A DNA stretch of 64,000 bases from Colletotrichum lupini (taxonomy: Eukaryota; Ascomycota; Sordariomycetes; Glomerellales; Glomerellaceae): NCBI RefSeq assembly GCF_023278565.1, contig NC_064675.1, forward strand, positions 6,448,001 through 6,512,000. Reading direction: 5' to 3'. Position 1 is the stretch's first letter. Each line of letters opens with the position of its first letter. The notes below the pieces were generated by a model. That model searched no databases, had not been told where the DNA came from, and saw only the letters and a list, made by a program, of their open reading frames with translations. Below are positions 44,164 through 55,176 of this stretch, piece after piece. Made by a program: the position numbers and the translations under genes.

Positions 44164-45706
44164 ATGGGCTCTATCCCAAGCGAGATACCTCGCGAGGTTG
44201 ACATATCTGTTGCCTTGGCCGCGTGCGACCTTCCAAGCGTGAATCAACACGTGAAGAATATTGCCAATCTTACCAGCGCAGTTGCTGGGGGTGATAACAC
44301 TGCACGCCTGAGCATGCTGCAGAGCGCTCGTTTGTTGGTACATGCATTGGAGACACCGCGGGAGACCATGATCAAGCACTGCTGGGCGCAAGTAAGATGG
44401 CCTTCTTCTTGAACTTCAACGCACTCGCTAAATATCGCCAACCAGCCAGCCGCTTTCACAGCACTTACATACGCAGTTGACTCGGGTCTCTTTTCTCTGT
44501 TATCACAGAGCAAAAAGTCTCAAAACGTGTCTGATCTAGCTCTGAAACTAGGACACGATGCTGCTCTATTGGGTGTGTCATCTCCCGCAGGACGTTACTC
44601 CCTCACCGAGTCTATACTGACTCCTTTTATCGTAATGCAGGACGAATAATGCGACATCTCGGCGCGATGCTTTACATCACTGAGACCGGACCAGATGAAT
44701 ACAAGTCAACAAACTTCTCAGATGCGCTCACAATCACCAGCATGGGCGCTGGCTACCCGTGTGTGTAAGTGATCTATACCTCCCGATTATCCAATCCACT
44801 CGAAACAAGCTATATTCTTTTGCGTGTGCCTTTCTATGAATCTATAATGTAAGCTGATCCTTGTTATCGTCAGCGCCGGAGCCTGTATGGAGTCCCTAGC
44901 CAAATTCCACGAGTTCGCTAAGAAGACCAACTACCGCGAGCCCAACGATGTCTTCAACGGACCCCTACAATACGGATACAACACCAAACTCGACTGCTTC
45001 AGCTGGCTCGCAGCAAGCCATCCTTACGAGATGCAATTCGCACAGCACATGGGCGCATACCGGCAAGGCCGACCGAGCTGGATGGATGAAGGCATTTACC
45101 CCGTGAAACACCGGTTGCTCGACGGCTTTGACGACTCTCAAGATAACGTGCTCCTTGTTGACGTCGGAGGAAGCTTTGGCCATGACATTGATGAGTTCCG
45201 CAGAAAGCATCCCGAGGCCCCTGGTAGGCTTGTGGTCCAGGATCTTCCAACCGTTATCAATCAGATTGAGAAACTGGACGAAAAGATCGAGAGGATGGGA
45301 CATGACTTCTTCACTGAGCAGCCGATCAAAGGTAAGAACGCACATTTTATCTGTTGTACAAGATATCCAAGACTAATGCGCTCCGCACTCAGGTGCCCGA
45401 GCCTATTACATGCATTCGGTCCTTCATGACTGGCCGGACAAAAAGTGTGAAGAGATTCTTGCGCGGACTACAGCTGCGATGAAGCCTGGATACAGCAGGT
45501 TGTTGGTTAATGAGAACTGCATCCCCGACACCGGTGCCGACTGGCAGAACACTGGCCAGGATATCATGATGTTGACGCTAGTCAGTAGCAAGGAGCGTAC
45601 TCGGGTGGAGTGGCAGAGTCTCCTAGAGAAGGCTGGTTTGAGAATCTTAGGTATTTATGGTGGCGGCAATGGCGTCGAAAGTTTGATAGAATGTGAGTTA
45701 GCGTAG
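44164..45706 (+). CDS. SAM-dependent O-methyltransferase (fungal secondary-metabolite type)
   Basis: Five exons (44164-44391, 44446-44572, 44641-44764, 44874-45331, 45393-45706) give 416 residues. The N-terminal helical part includes a winged-helix dimerisation region (FTALTYAVDSGLFSLL). The catalytic domain has SAM motif I as VDVGGSFGHD at 255-264, VVQDLPTVI for the adenine-binding segment, and MHSVLHDWPDKKC with the catalytic His near 323, then a final GLRILGIYGGGNGVESLIE. This is the PF00891 class I O-methyltransferase family that methylates phenolic hydroxyls of polyketides and related aromatics in the cytosol. No polyketide synthase or other biosynthetic gene is in the window, so its substrate is open. 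It converges with the Gfo/Idh gene 228 bp downstream. All splice sites are regular and no lesion is seen. Confidence 0.93.
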
Positions 45707-45933
45707 CATGATCAACGAGCGTCAAGCGCGTTGTCGTATCAATTGATGCTCCAAGTTGGCTGTCTCACACCGATAGTGAGGTCGTTCAGTTATCGGGTCC
45801 CTGTAGATGACATTGTGATGAAGACTCAAGGGAGTGTCACTGCTCATATGTGTATCTATTCGTGGTTCATTCTATCCTACTGCGTTGCATAATTATCATG
45901 AAATTGAATCATTGGCCTTCATACATGTGTTAC

Positions 45934-47238
45934 TCATTTCTCGGGCACCACCAGGATGTCGTCGACATTGACAGCTTGTCCAGTTGCCAGTGACCGATTG
46001 GCAGCAATACCAGTCAAGATTGATGCGGCACCATCAATATGACTAGCCGCCCGCATGTACTCGTCAGACACCGGCTCACCAAACAGATCCGCAAGCAGAA
46101 CAAGATCTCCACCGCCGTGAGCACCCTTGGCCTCACCCAGATCGATCTCCTGAGGCGGTCCGAAGAGCGGCCTAAGCAGCATCGTCCGTTTCTCAATCGC
46201 GCCCTCCAAAGCTTGGCTACCTCCAGAGTTCACGTAGCTCTTCTCCACAACCTCGACCTCGAGACGACCACCCGTGCCATTGAAGTTGACGCGGAAGCCC
46301 TCCCACGGCGCGTATGCTGTGAGGGAGTATGTCATTACCGCGCCGTTGCGGTATCGGATAAGCAGGTTCATCGTGTCCTCGATGCTGATACCATCGCCAA
46401 ACACGCTCTGGTCTCTGTAGTAACTATCCTCGTGCTCTGCGTCGAGGTACATGGCCTTGAGCTGCGGGTTCTGATCCAGTTGCAGTGCAAAGGGATCGTC
46501 TTTGGCTGCTTCGCTCCCGTGGGCCCTGGTATAAAACTTCGTCACGCCCCTCGCCTCGGCGTTTTCTCGTCCGTAGAACTTGAGGTCGCCCTGGGCATAT
46601 ACCGTCTGCGGCCGCGTCTGAAGCCAAAAATTGACCAAGTCAAAGTGGTGCGTCGACTTGTGCACAAGGAGGCCGCCCGAGTTGCGCTTGTCGCGATGCC
46701 AGCGGCGGAAATAGTCGGCGCCATGGTTCTCGTTGAGCATCCACTCAAAGTGCACGCTCGTCACCTTGCCAATGGCGCCTGACTTGATAATCTCAAATAT
46801 CTTTGTGTTGTGTGGCGCGTAGCGGTAGTTGAACGTTACGCGCACCTTTTGGCCTGTTCGTTCGACTGCCGAGAAGATCTCTCTGCACCGCGGCGCGTCG
46901 ATGGTCATTGGCTTCTCGGTGACGACGTTGCAGCCTAGCTCCATTGCTCTGACGATGTAGATGTTGTGTGTACGGTCAATTGTTGTGACAATGACCTCGT
47001 CCGGCTTGGTGTCTTTGATCATCTGGTCAAAGTTGGCTGCGATGTAGGTCGGGACCTCGCCGTGGCCGAGTTCTTTCAATCTTGAGTTGGCATAGTTCAT
47101 GCGCGTCTGGTTCGTGTCGCAGAGACCGACGATGACTGAAGTGCTGCTGTAGTCCTTTGCGATGGCTGTGTAGAAGAAGCCCGAACGGCCGCCGGTGCCT
47201 ACGATGGCATAACGCTTCTTTTGCGTTGACTCGCCCAT
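45934..47238 (-). CDS. Gfo/Idh/MocA-family oxidoreductase
   Basis: An intronless frame; the start is taken at MGESTQKKRYAIVGTGGRSG (434 residues), which puts the Rossmann GxGxRxG turn at residue 13 as usual. An upstream in-frame ATG at 47392-47394 would add 52 residues of non-conserved sequence. Family features: TIDRTHNIYIVRAMELG, VVTEKPMTIDAPRC (EKP motif), FNYRYAPHN, and GGLLVHKSTHHFDLVNFW holding the conserved Lys/His region of the sugar-acting members. A C-terminal alpha/beta domain ends in VDDILVVPEK. Such enzymes oxidise or reduce sugars, inositols or their derivatives with NAD(P). It might process sugars released by the nearby glycosidases, but it lies 7 kb beyond that block, so this is only a possibility. 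Confidence 0.9.
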   Translation of the reverse strand: MGESTQKKRYAIVGTGGRSGFFYTAIAKDYSSTSVIVGLCDTNQTRMNYANSRLKELGHGEVPTYIAANFDQMIKDTKPDEVIVTTIDRTHNIYIVRAMELGCNVVTEKPMTIDAPRCREIFSAVERTGQKVRVTFNYRYAPHNTKIFEIIKSGAIGKVTSVHFEWMLNENHGADYFRRWHRDKRNSGGLLVHKSTHHFDLVNFWLQTRPQTVYAQGDLKFYGRENAEARGVTKFYTRAHGSEAAKDDPFALQLDQNPQLKAMYLDAEHEDSYYRDQSVFGDGISIEDTMNLLIRYRNGAVMTYSLTAYAPWEGFRVNFNGTGGRLEVEVVEKSYVNSGGSQALEGAIEKRTMLLRPLFGPPQEIDLGEAKGAHGGGDLVLLADLFGEPVSDEYMRAASHIDGAASILTGIAANRSLATGQAVNVDDILVVPEK

Positions 47239-48478
47239 TGTAGAGGTCGGTTGTGTGCTTAGGTCGTGTCGATGGCTTGAAAGTGGTCGGGTATGAGAAT
47301 GTCGAGTGCAAGGAAGCGTCAGATTCGAGTACACTGCGGCGTCCTTTGTTAAACGATGGATTGTAATGGGCACGGCGAGTTTATTGAGAGACACACGCCC
47401 GCGTTATCGGAGTCGTCAATCGTCATGACTTCGGCAGATGGCACTCAAAATCCGCGAGATCTCATGCAATCGACGGCCCCCGTCAGGGATCCTACTCGGG
47501 ATCAGATACCCCATATGCCCGAATTTAGCCAAAATGGCAACCCGTTTCTGGGCGCGGGGGTTTGAATGCCCGACTCATGGACCAGTCACTCGACGCTCAC
47601 GATCCCCACACTGCGGAGAGAAGATGTAGCGGAACGCGGGGGCTCTCCGCTTCAAATGTCGGAAATGTCGGGGATACTGGGGTAAACCGAGGACTAGACA
47701 TCTGGAAGGAGTAGCGTGCGGAGAGAGTTTGGGGAAGAAGTGGGAACAAGTGCAACGTCAGCTTAGAGGAACCCCCTTGTTGTGTTCTCTCAACTTGGCT
47801 ATTCCAGCCACCCGCTCGTAAACGGTAGATCGTTACCCCAGACTCTTTGACACTAAGCCTGGATTTGCCTGGCATGGTTGCGCACGACTCGTAAGGTAAC
47901 GACGGCCCTCAGGCGTTGAGCTGGGACTTGATTCGACAGAGATCCCTGATGTCTCGGCTTCGCAAATAGCCTGGAGTTTTCCCTCCAATGAGAAGCATTA
48001 TTCAAAATTGGACTGGGGGTGTTTCCGAGGGATCTCTTGGGTTCTGTCAAGCACCCGGCAAGCAATCTTGGCAACGTGCCATCCGACTTGGAGGGCAGAC
48101 CTAATCTCCGGGTATGAGCAAAGAAGACCAACAGAGACCATGCGATGGGCACACGCAACAAGGGAGTCAGGTGTTGCCAAGGTAGATCGATGTTGAGCCT
48201 CCACGCTCGGCTTTGCCGTTCGCCTCCGGCTGAGAGGAAACCGGTTATTGGGGGCGGACAAGGGGCCATGTTGCGTGAGGGTATATGACGGATAAGATGA
48301 ACGAGCCCGAACCACATCGCTGGGTTTCCGCTACTCTCCTTCTTTCCATTAGGGTGCTGTAGTGTCATTTTCGAAAGGTGTGCTCGACATCTGTACCACT
48401 CGCACGGTACTAGCACGTCGTTCTTGAACTTCAACGACACCTATTAGGGTCATCTTTGTGCGCTATCAACGATCCATC
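47239..48478. other. Divergent intergenic region of Gfo/Idh and Dal5-like genes
   Basis: About 1.2 kb shared by two divergent promoters. One GATAAG site occurs near 48,291, about 190 bp before the transporter start. Open frames of 60-195 codons lie on both strands around 47,600-48,440 and overlap one another; none has a recognisable domain. Confidence 0.45.
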
Positions 48479-50423
48479 ATGGCTTCTCAAACTCCAGCCG
48501 AGGAGCGGGCCGGCGGTCCTGCCGTCGACGCGATTGAGCCCATCCCCGAACCATCAGCACCGGCGAACACGGTCCAAGAAAAGGCGGCAAAGTTCCTCGC
48601 AGAGCACGGAGGCGGTGACACGACTTTTACATACGAGGAAGAGCAAGCCGTTCTGAAGCGGATCAACTTTCGCATTCTTCCCTTGATTCTCGGAGCGTAT
48701 TTCTTTCAGCAGATGGACAAGAGTTCCCTTAGGTGAGTGAAACCCGCATCCAGGACGGCAGACATAACTGGATCGCTGATGGATCGACTCCGACAGTTAT
48801 GTTTCCATCTTCGGCATCAAGGAAGACGCACACCTCGTCGGCAAGCAGTACTCCTGGCTCGGTTCTATCTTGTACATCGCTCAACTCGTCATGCAACCCG
48901 TCGCTGCTTGGATCCTCGTCAAACTCCCCAACGGAAAAGTCATCGCTGCTGCCATCTTCCTTTGGGGCTCTTCACTGGCCATCATGTCTTCCTGCACCGA
49001 CTTCAAATCACTTCTCGGCTTAAGATTTATGCTCGGGTCCTTCGAAGCTATGATCGCGCCGTCGTGCTTGGCTGTTACGACTACCTGGTGGAGAAGAAGC
49101 GAGCAGACACTCGTCACTAGTTCGTGGAACGCCATGAACGGTGTAACGTTCATCGTCGGAAGTCTCTTCACCTATGGTCTGGGCCACATTAACAGCGATA
49201 AGCTCTACAAGTAACAGATCATCTTTCTGTAAGTCATGGACCAACGGTGTTGAGGCGGACAATATTGACGCTGGAAATGCGTTGCTAATGCTGTGTGTGA
49301 CATAGGTTCTGCGGCTTGCTCACCGTCACCTACTCCGCCGTTGTGCTCATCTTCATGCCCGACTCGCCAATGTCTGCCAAGTACCTGACCGAGAGAGAAA
49401 AGGTCATCGCCGTTGAGAGACTTCGTGCGAACCAGATGGGCATTCAGTCTGGAGTCTGGCGCTGGGACCACGTCTGGGAGACATTCCTTGACTTGAAGAC
49501 ATGGTGCTGGTTTATTCTCATCATCGCTATTTCGTACGTTCCTCGGACCACCTTCGACTGACACTGCTGTAATATTAACAATTTCGTACAGCATCGCCAG
49601 TGGTGGAATCTCGACCTTTGGTAACTTGATCGTTCAGTCATTTGGATACAGCAGTTTCACTACCATCCTGTTCAACATTCCGTTTGGAGCCATCCAGATC
49701 ATCGCCATCATGGGAAGCGGCTGGATTGCCACTCGGATCCAAAAGAAGGGCATCGTCATTGCAGGCGTGGCAATCATCCCTGCCATCGGTACCGTCCTGA
49801 TGCTTACCGTACCGCGTGAGCACAAGGGCGTCTTGCTGTTCGGATACTACTTGGTAAGGGTCCAGTTGATGATACTGCTAGCTGCACAACGTACTGACTT
49901 GAGACAAGGTCTCTGCATTGGCTGCCATCACGCCTCTCATTTTCACATGGCAGGCACAAAACACCGCTGGTGACACCAAGAAGAAGACTACATCTGCTGT
50001 TGTCTTCATCGGGATGTGCACAGGCAACATCATTGGACCGCTGTTGTATTCCGTTGATGACGCCCCGGTGTACCGTCCCGGTTTGATTTCCAACCTTATC
50101 ATGTTCGTCCTCGTTGCAATCTTGGGAGCGTAAGTGGCCACATCCCTCCTTTCTCCTCTCGCATAATGTTGACTGACTGGTTGTTCAGCCTTATTCCTCT
50201 TTACCTCAAGTACCTCAACGTTCAGCACGCCAAGCGTCGTGAAGCACTCGGCAAGAGCACACTGATCGTCGACGAGTCGATGATGCGCAACAAGGATAAG
50301 CAGGAGGGCAAGGCGGTCGAGATCGAAGAGGACCCCCAACCTCAACACCGTGCTATTGAGGAAGACCACGGCCTGCAGGACATGACGGATCTAAAGAACG
50401 AGGATTTCATCTTTGTGTACTAG
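48479..50423 (+). pseudogene. Dal5-like MFS anion/allantoate transporter with an in-frame stop
   Basis: Six exons (48479-48732, 48797-49228, 49306-49533, 49592-49853, 49909-50129, 50189-50423) spell a 543-codon member of the allantoate/nicotinate permease branch (ACS family): KRINFRILPLILGAYFFQQMDKSSL, GSILYIAQLVMQP, LRFMLGSFEAMIAPSCLA and VLIFMPDSPMSAKYLTEREK are typical. Codon 224 is TAA (49212-49214) in the middle of a helix, where relatives continue LYKYQIIFLF. As drawn, only the first five helices would be made. A GTAACA donor overlapping this codon could splice to the same acceptor in frame, removing the stop and about six helix residues. Such carriers import small organic anions such as allantoate, nicotinate or dipeptides. 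Either a recent pseudogene, an odd splice variant or a sequence error. Confidence 0.8.
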
Positions 50424-51630
50424 AAAGTGGAAGACATACCGTCGTGTGACGGAGCACTTGTCTGTATATCGATTTTGAGAGGCAAAACACCTACCATCAT
50501 GATACCTGTCCAGTTGAGTGTATCTTAATCTTATGAAAGGAATGAGTCGAGGGCTTGGGTGCAAGCCACGGCGAGGTGGCTGTGGCTGTTTATGACTTCT
50601 TATCGCTTATGGCCGGTTATCTTATCGCCAGGCCGGCACCTTCCAATAGGTAGGTACCTAGGTAAGATAGATAAGACCATTTGTCGGTGTGTACCTAAGG
50701 TGAGACTTTGGTCAATCGTAGCTGGCCGGTGCACGGATGCTTCTCACCACCAGCCCGCTTCCGCATTCGGCTAGTAGGCAGGTGTGACAGCCCCACCCTG
50801 CTTTTTCACCGCCGACCCACTTCTCTCGGTGACGAAACGAGCACGGACGACAAATGTTCCAGTTCCTTGAGAATTAATCTTTTCGTTTATTCAAGTTGTT
50901 TTGGCTCAAAGGCCTCTGCTGATATCAGGAGAAAGGAAAACGCTACGGCTAGTGTGTCTTTTTGCCTCCACCAAGAAACGCCATGCGTCGGTCATCAAGA
51001 CCGGACTGAAAATGCTACTGCAGCAGAAAGAAGGAAAAAGAAGTTTATCGTCAAGAATCGTGAAAGCATGTCACGTAACAGGGATAGTAATCGCACCTCA
51101 CAAAGTGCCCGTCACGTGCTGAATCACGTGTCTATCTCAGATATCGTGTATATAGACCTTCTCCTTTTGTCTATTTCCACTTTGATAGTTAAGCCACTTT
51201 TACCACACTCCGTATGCCCATTGCTGCGTGCCATAACTCGTGACAGTTATGAGCCCAGCTCCTATCCGCTATTGCCACAATGGTTAAGTGCCGCATTATC
51301 TACAGGTCGTGCACCCCAAAAGCGAGAGGCGGCCGTTCGAGTCTCCGTATGGGCAGAGGTTTTTCTGACTGGTCTGCCACCTGTGGGGCTGAGGCTGCCA
51401 TCTGCAGGGCTGAGGCGCAGTACAGACGCCCATTGCACGGATGACGGCTCTAGGCGTCTGGGGGGTGTGTCACGAGATATGGATGTGGTTAATGCTGCCC
51501 ACATAGAGTGGGCCCGCTTTTTGTGACAAAGCATTACCCCCTCGTCTCCATCAAGAGTCATTCTACTTGCTCGAGTCGCCAGCTCCTCGAGTTCTGGATG
51601 CTATTATTGCCATTTCATTGCTTCAGACCT
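50424..51630. other. Spacer between convergent genes, with GATA cluster
   Basis: The transporter and the CE5 esterase both end here. A plus-strand frame of 272 codons (50708-51526) is open but Ser/Arg-rich with no domain and no typical codon pattern; I do not call it a gene. A TAGGTAGGTACCTAGGTA palindrome lies near 50,648. Confidence 0.4.
50600..50673. promoter_or_regulatory. Cluster of five GATA-factor sites
   Basis: Five HGATAR-like cores in 74 bp: three as TTATC on the plus strand (50600-50626) and two as GATAG and GATAAG (50666-50674). Dense clusters bind AreA-type nitrogen regulators, but this one lies downstream of two convergent genes, so its target is unclear. Confidence 0.4.
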
Positions 51631-52508
51631 TTACTTGGTCTGCTGCACGATGAATGAAGATGCCTGGGCTACGTAGTCCTGCTTCGAGAAGTAGCCGAGA
51701 TGGACGGTCAAGTTCTGGCCCGAGGCGCAGAAGAGATCCGTGTCATCACAGAATGATGCGAACTTGCTCGTCAGGGTCTGGCATGGGCCGAGATCCATAC
51801 GAGGGAAGATCTGTGAGGCAATGGTTAGTCACGCGAGAGCGGAGATAAGATCGAGGTCTGAAGGACATACGCCGTTCTTCTTTGAGGTTCCCTTGGCGAA
51901 GGGCTGGCCGGCGATGAAGGTTGGGTCACCGAACAAGACGACGGCAGCGACTATGGAGCCATGTCAGCAAACTGGCAATGACCATCACACGGCATCAAAG
52001 GTCTATAAACCTACTCTTGCTTCCGACCATGGGTGCCTGGGCAACAGTCGTGTTGAAGTTCGGGCCATCCGTGGTACCACAAAGAGTGTCCAGCGACACT
52101 TGTGCGCCCTGCGACATGTCAGACGCGACGCCGAGCCTTCACTTCACGAGAAAGACATACCTGAGAGTATCCCATCAGAACGAGCTTCGACTGGGGGCAC
52201 TGCTGCGCCTGTTGATTAAGAAGAGTCGTCATGTTCATCACACCAGCCGACACGGAAGGCGGATACGGGTCGAGTTGTGCCGGGTACACCAATGGCGTAA
52301 TGACGGAGCCGGGAATCTGCATCGACGCGTTCATGGCAATATTGCCCAACAAACCGGCGCCCTGCGCCTCGAGACTGCCACGGGCGACGATGATGTTGAC
52401 CGGTGCACAAGCAGCTGGAGGGCCTGGTGGAGGAGGCTGCTGTTGAGGCAAGGCCAGAACCATGGGGACGAGGGCGGCAAGCGCCGACAGACCACTTTGA
52501 GGCTGCAT
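51631..52508 (-). CDS. Secreted CE5 esterase (cutinase / acetylxylan esterase family)
   Basis: Four exons (52161-52508, 52015-52108, 51871-51950, 51631-51810) encode 233 residues, a normal length. The signal peptide ends around residue 20 (ALAALVPMVLALPQ), followed by a short Gln/Pro-rich spacer. CAPVNIIVARGSLEAQG is the oxyanion-region strand. The nucleophile lies in LVLMGYSQG (Ser115), with the first intron falling exactly after GYSQ. PCQTLTSKFASFCDDTDLFC supplies the acidic residue and the disulfide cysteines, and VHLGYFSKQDYV supplies the catalytic His. Both cutinases and acetylxylan esterases of CE5 have this layout; the GSLE rather than GSTE/GTTE context leans toward the acetylxylan-esterase-like side, but this is not decisive. 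The product acts outside the cell on plant polymers. It shares little with the cutinase at the left end beyond the fold. Confidence 0.93.
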
Positions 52509-53520
52509 CTTTTCGACTGCGAGATGTTGTTCTTTCCGGAGTAGGTGGACCACAACAGAATGTGAAAGATGTCCGTGTGTTTTATTGGAAGAACCAAAGT
52601 CGAGAACGAAATCTGAATGGAGTAAAAAGGTTGGCTGGCCCGATCCGTCCAAGTTCATGGGGTCATGACCGTCTTCTTGTACTGACCTCCATCCAGAGTC
52701 TGGGACGAGAGAGAACGACACGTCCCTCGGCATCTCGAGAGGAGTGGGCCACCACCACACCCTCCATGTGCTGAAATGGGGGTTTTGACATCCGCTGCCA
52801 GAGCCTCTTTTGGAATCTCTGATATCACAGACATGCAGAAGAACACAGGATGATCCCTGTCTGGGGTTGGGTGATTTGCCTGTTGGCAGGCGCCCTTCTC
52901 TTCCCGAGAACACCCTTGACGTGCTCACCCACGTCCGAGCCACTCACGAAGAACCCCTGGAGAACTTCAGCGCGACTTTATCCCGAGTTGGTGTGGATTT
53001 GCAACCTTTCCCCGATCGGGGCATCGTGTGAGAAGAGACTGGGGGATGGGGGGATTTGGGCACTGGGGGAGGGCAGGAGAGCGGCCAGTGCCATCTTGCC
53101 GCAGAGCCGGAAACACGCACGAGATGGGATGAAACTATTCCCAGAATACTGCGCTGGCTGGCATACTGACACACTCATACACACACACGACTACTACCTT
53201 ACTCACACCCATCAAACTGACTTGCGTTCTCTCTTTCGCATACAGACACACGCAAACGCACAGCACACACACACACACGACAAAAGTACACACGAACCTT
53301 CGTTTACAAATATCTGAACATGTCATGTGGGAGCCGACAAATCATTGTACACGAACACCACCAATTGGCTGGGCTTCATGTTTTTTGCCTCTCGGCTGCA
53401 TATATGGGGCGTATGTACTGAAATGCAGCAGTCAGTAGCAGCGACCGCGGCACAACAAAAAGTCTGATTCTCAACATGAACGGCAGGAGGAGAGCAAGTC
53501 CCCATCTCCCGGATAACATC
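52509..53520. other. Intergenic region, CE5 promoter and CA-rich tract
   Basis: Promoter of the leftward CE5 gene, then a CA-rich stretch. Open frames of 60-155 codons are low-complexity products of that stretch (His/Thr runs) and are not genes. Confidence 0.5.
53166..53298. repeat. (CA)n-rich microsatellite region
   Basis: Several interrupted ACACAC runs (for example 53,180-53,190 and 53,262-53,279) separated by short unique bases. Likely length-variable. Confidence 0.7.
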
Positions 53521-55176
53521 CTACGCATCGGGAGACGGCCACACCCTCCGCCCGTCAAACCAGGTGGCCTTGATCTCGCCCTTGAGCAGACCTTGCGGCG
53601 TCCAATCCATCTCCGCCACCACAAAGTCCGCGCGCTTGCCAATCTGCAAAGAACCCGTCCGATCCTCCGCAAACACGCTCTTTGCAGTTCCGAATGCGCC
53701 CGCCGTGATGGCCTCGCACACACCCAGCTTGAAGTGCTCGTTGACGACCACATCGTATCCCGGCTCCCTGGCGGACCGCCGCGTCGTCGCGACGTAGGCG
53801 TTTTGCAGCGGCGCCCAGGGGGCCGTGGGGCTGTCGCTACCGAGTGCGAGGAGCGCGCCGTGGTCTGCGAACTCGCGGTAGGCAAAGGCGCGCTCGCAGC
53901 GGTGGGCGCCAATGAGGCGCGGCCAGGCGCGGAGGATGGCCGGGTCAGCGTGGACGGGCTGGATCGAGGCCGTGAGACCCAGCTCGCCCAGGTGTTTTGC
54001 GTCCTCGGGGGATGCCATCTCGATGTGCTCGAGGCGGTGGCGGCGGCCAGGCGTGGCGTGGTTGGCGAGGGCGTTGACTGCGTTCTTGATGGCTGCGTCG
54101 CCTATCGCGTGCAGGGCGATTTGCAATCCGGCGGCGTCTGCCCTCGCGACCACGGGACCGAGCCACTCGGCGCTCCAGAAGGGCGGGGGGGAACCCACCT
54201 CGGCATAGGGCTCTGACAGGTGGGCGGTACAGGCGTCGATGATGCCGTCGGTGATGATCTTGATGCCTACGATGCGCAGGTCAGGGGAGGTGGCCTTGTT
54301 CAGCTCGTTGTGGAGTTCAATGGCCCGATCGACCTGCTTGAAGCGCTCCTCCTCGGATTCGGATGGTTTGATGAGCCAGTAGGCGTGGATGCGCATGGGC
54401 AAGTTGGGCTCCTCGGCGCGGAGCGAGCACGCTGCGTCCCATGCCGGCTCGTCCATGGCCATCTCAATCAGCCCTGTGTAGCCTGATGCGTTGTAGGTCT
54501 GCACGGCATCCTTCATGGCGTCCATCCGATCTCTCTTGGGGGCCATCTGGGCGAGATGAGGCCACACGATGGTGAGCACGGCGGCCTCGCTGAGGAGACC
54601 CGTCGCTTTGCCCTCGGCGTCGCGGTGGATCTTGCCTCCTGACGGGTCCGGCATGTTTTCGATGCCGAGCTCCTTGATGGCGGCTGTGTTGCACCAGGTC
54701 GAGTGGAGGTCCTTTGTGTCGATGAAGATTGGTCGGGGGTCAATGTCGTCAAGCATGGTCTTGTCGACGCCGTCGGGAGTCATGGAGTGCATCCACAGCT
54801 TGCACATGATGCGCGGGACGTCCGGGTTGGCGACGGCGTATGCCTTGATGGCGGCGCGTATCTCTTCCAGTGACGTGCAATTTTCGAGGCTCACTTTGCG
54901 CAGCGACTGGCCGAGGAGGAGGAGATGCACGTGGCCGTCGATGAAGCCCGGCAGGACTGTTCTGCCTTCCAAGTCATGCGTGGTGACCTCTCCCGATGTG
55001 TGTTTTGCCTTAAGGTCCTCTGTTGTGCCAATGTTCTCAATAATGCCGTTGGCGACGAACATGCTCTCGGCAAAGGTGGGCTGTGTCTCAAGGCCGGCTT
55101 CGGCGTTGTGCAGAAAGATGCGCCCGTTGACGAAGAGCTCCCCTCCGCCTGCTACTTGATTTGCAGTTTGCGCCAT
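53521..55176 (-). CDS. Amidohydrolase family 3 (YtcJ-like) metal-dependent hydrolase
   Basis: One intronless frame of 551 residues. After an N-terminal beta part (LFVNGRIFLHN, then MFVANGIIENIG) comes VLPGFIDGHVHLLLLG, the HxH metal site near residue 82. KIITDGIIDACTAHLSEPY, LQIALHAIGDAAI, RLEHIEMASPEDAKHL and LALGSDSPTAPW give the remaining metal-binding and catalytic positions of the YtcJ-like branch, and the C-terminal KRADFVVAEMDWTP closes the beta-sandwich. There is no signal peptide, so it should be cytosolic. Such enzymes hydrolyse C-N bonds of N-acyl, formamide or cyclic amide compounds, but the natural substrate is rarely known. Four GATA sites lie 237-290 bp upstream, in line with nitrogen-catabolite control, and a Dal5-like transporter is 3 kb away; a link in nitrogen scavenging is inferred. 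Confidence 0.93.
   Translation of the reverse strand: MAQTANQVAGGGELFVNGRIFLHNAEAGLETQPTFAESMFVANGIIENIGTTEDLKAKHTSGEVTTHDLEGRTVLPGFIDGHVHLLLLGQSLRKVSLENCTSLEEIRAAIKAYAVANPDVPRIMCKLWMHSMTPDGVDKTMLDDIDPRPIFIDTKDLHSTWCNTAAIKELGIENMPDPSGGKIHRDAEGKATGLLSEAAVLTIVWPHLAQMAPKRDRMDAMKDAVQTYNASGYTGLIEMAMDEPAWDAACSLRAEEPNLPMRIHAYWLIKPSESEEERFKQVDRAIELHNELNKATSPDLRIVGIKIITDGIIDACTAHLSEPYAEVGSPPPFWSAEWLGPVVARADAAGLQIALHAIGDAAIKNAVNALANHATPGRRHRLEHIEMASPEDAKHLGELGLTASIQPVHADPAILRAWPRLIGAHRCERAFAYREFADHGALLALGSDSPTAPWAPLQNAYVATTRRSAREPGYDVVVNEHFKLGVCEAITAGAFGTAKSVFAEDRTGSLQIGKRADFVVAEMDWTPQGLLKGEIKATWFDGRRVWPSPDA

Noticed and set aside
46039..46782. 247-codon frame antisense to the Gfo/Idh gene
   Set aside because: Exact antisense shadow of a well-supported gene with strong codon bias.
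47597..48440. Leftward frames of 92-195 codons between the Gfo/Idh and Dal5-like genes
   Set aside because: They overlap each other and other open frames, and show no domain, signal peptide or intron support.
50708..51526. 272-codon open frame on the plus strand
   Set aside because: Ser/Arg-rich with no hydrophobic core pattern or domain and no splice context; one frame of this length is not surprising by chance in 64 kb.
52850..53317. 155-codon frame with His/Thr runs
   Set aside because: Product of the (CA)n microsatellite, not a gene.
53476..54216. 246-codon frame antisense to the amidohydrolase gene
   Set aside because: Shadow frame in GC-rich coding sequence; Arg/Gly/Pro-rich and without a domain.
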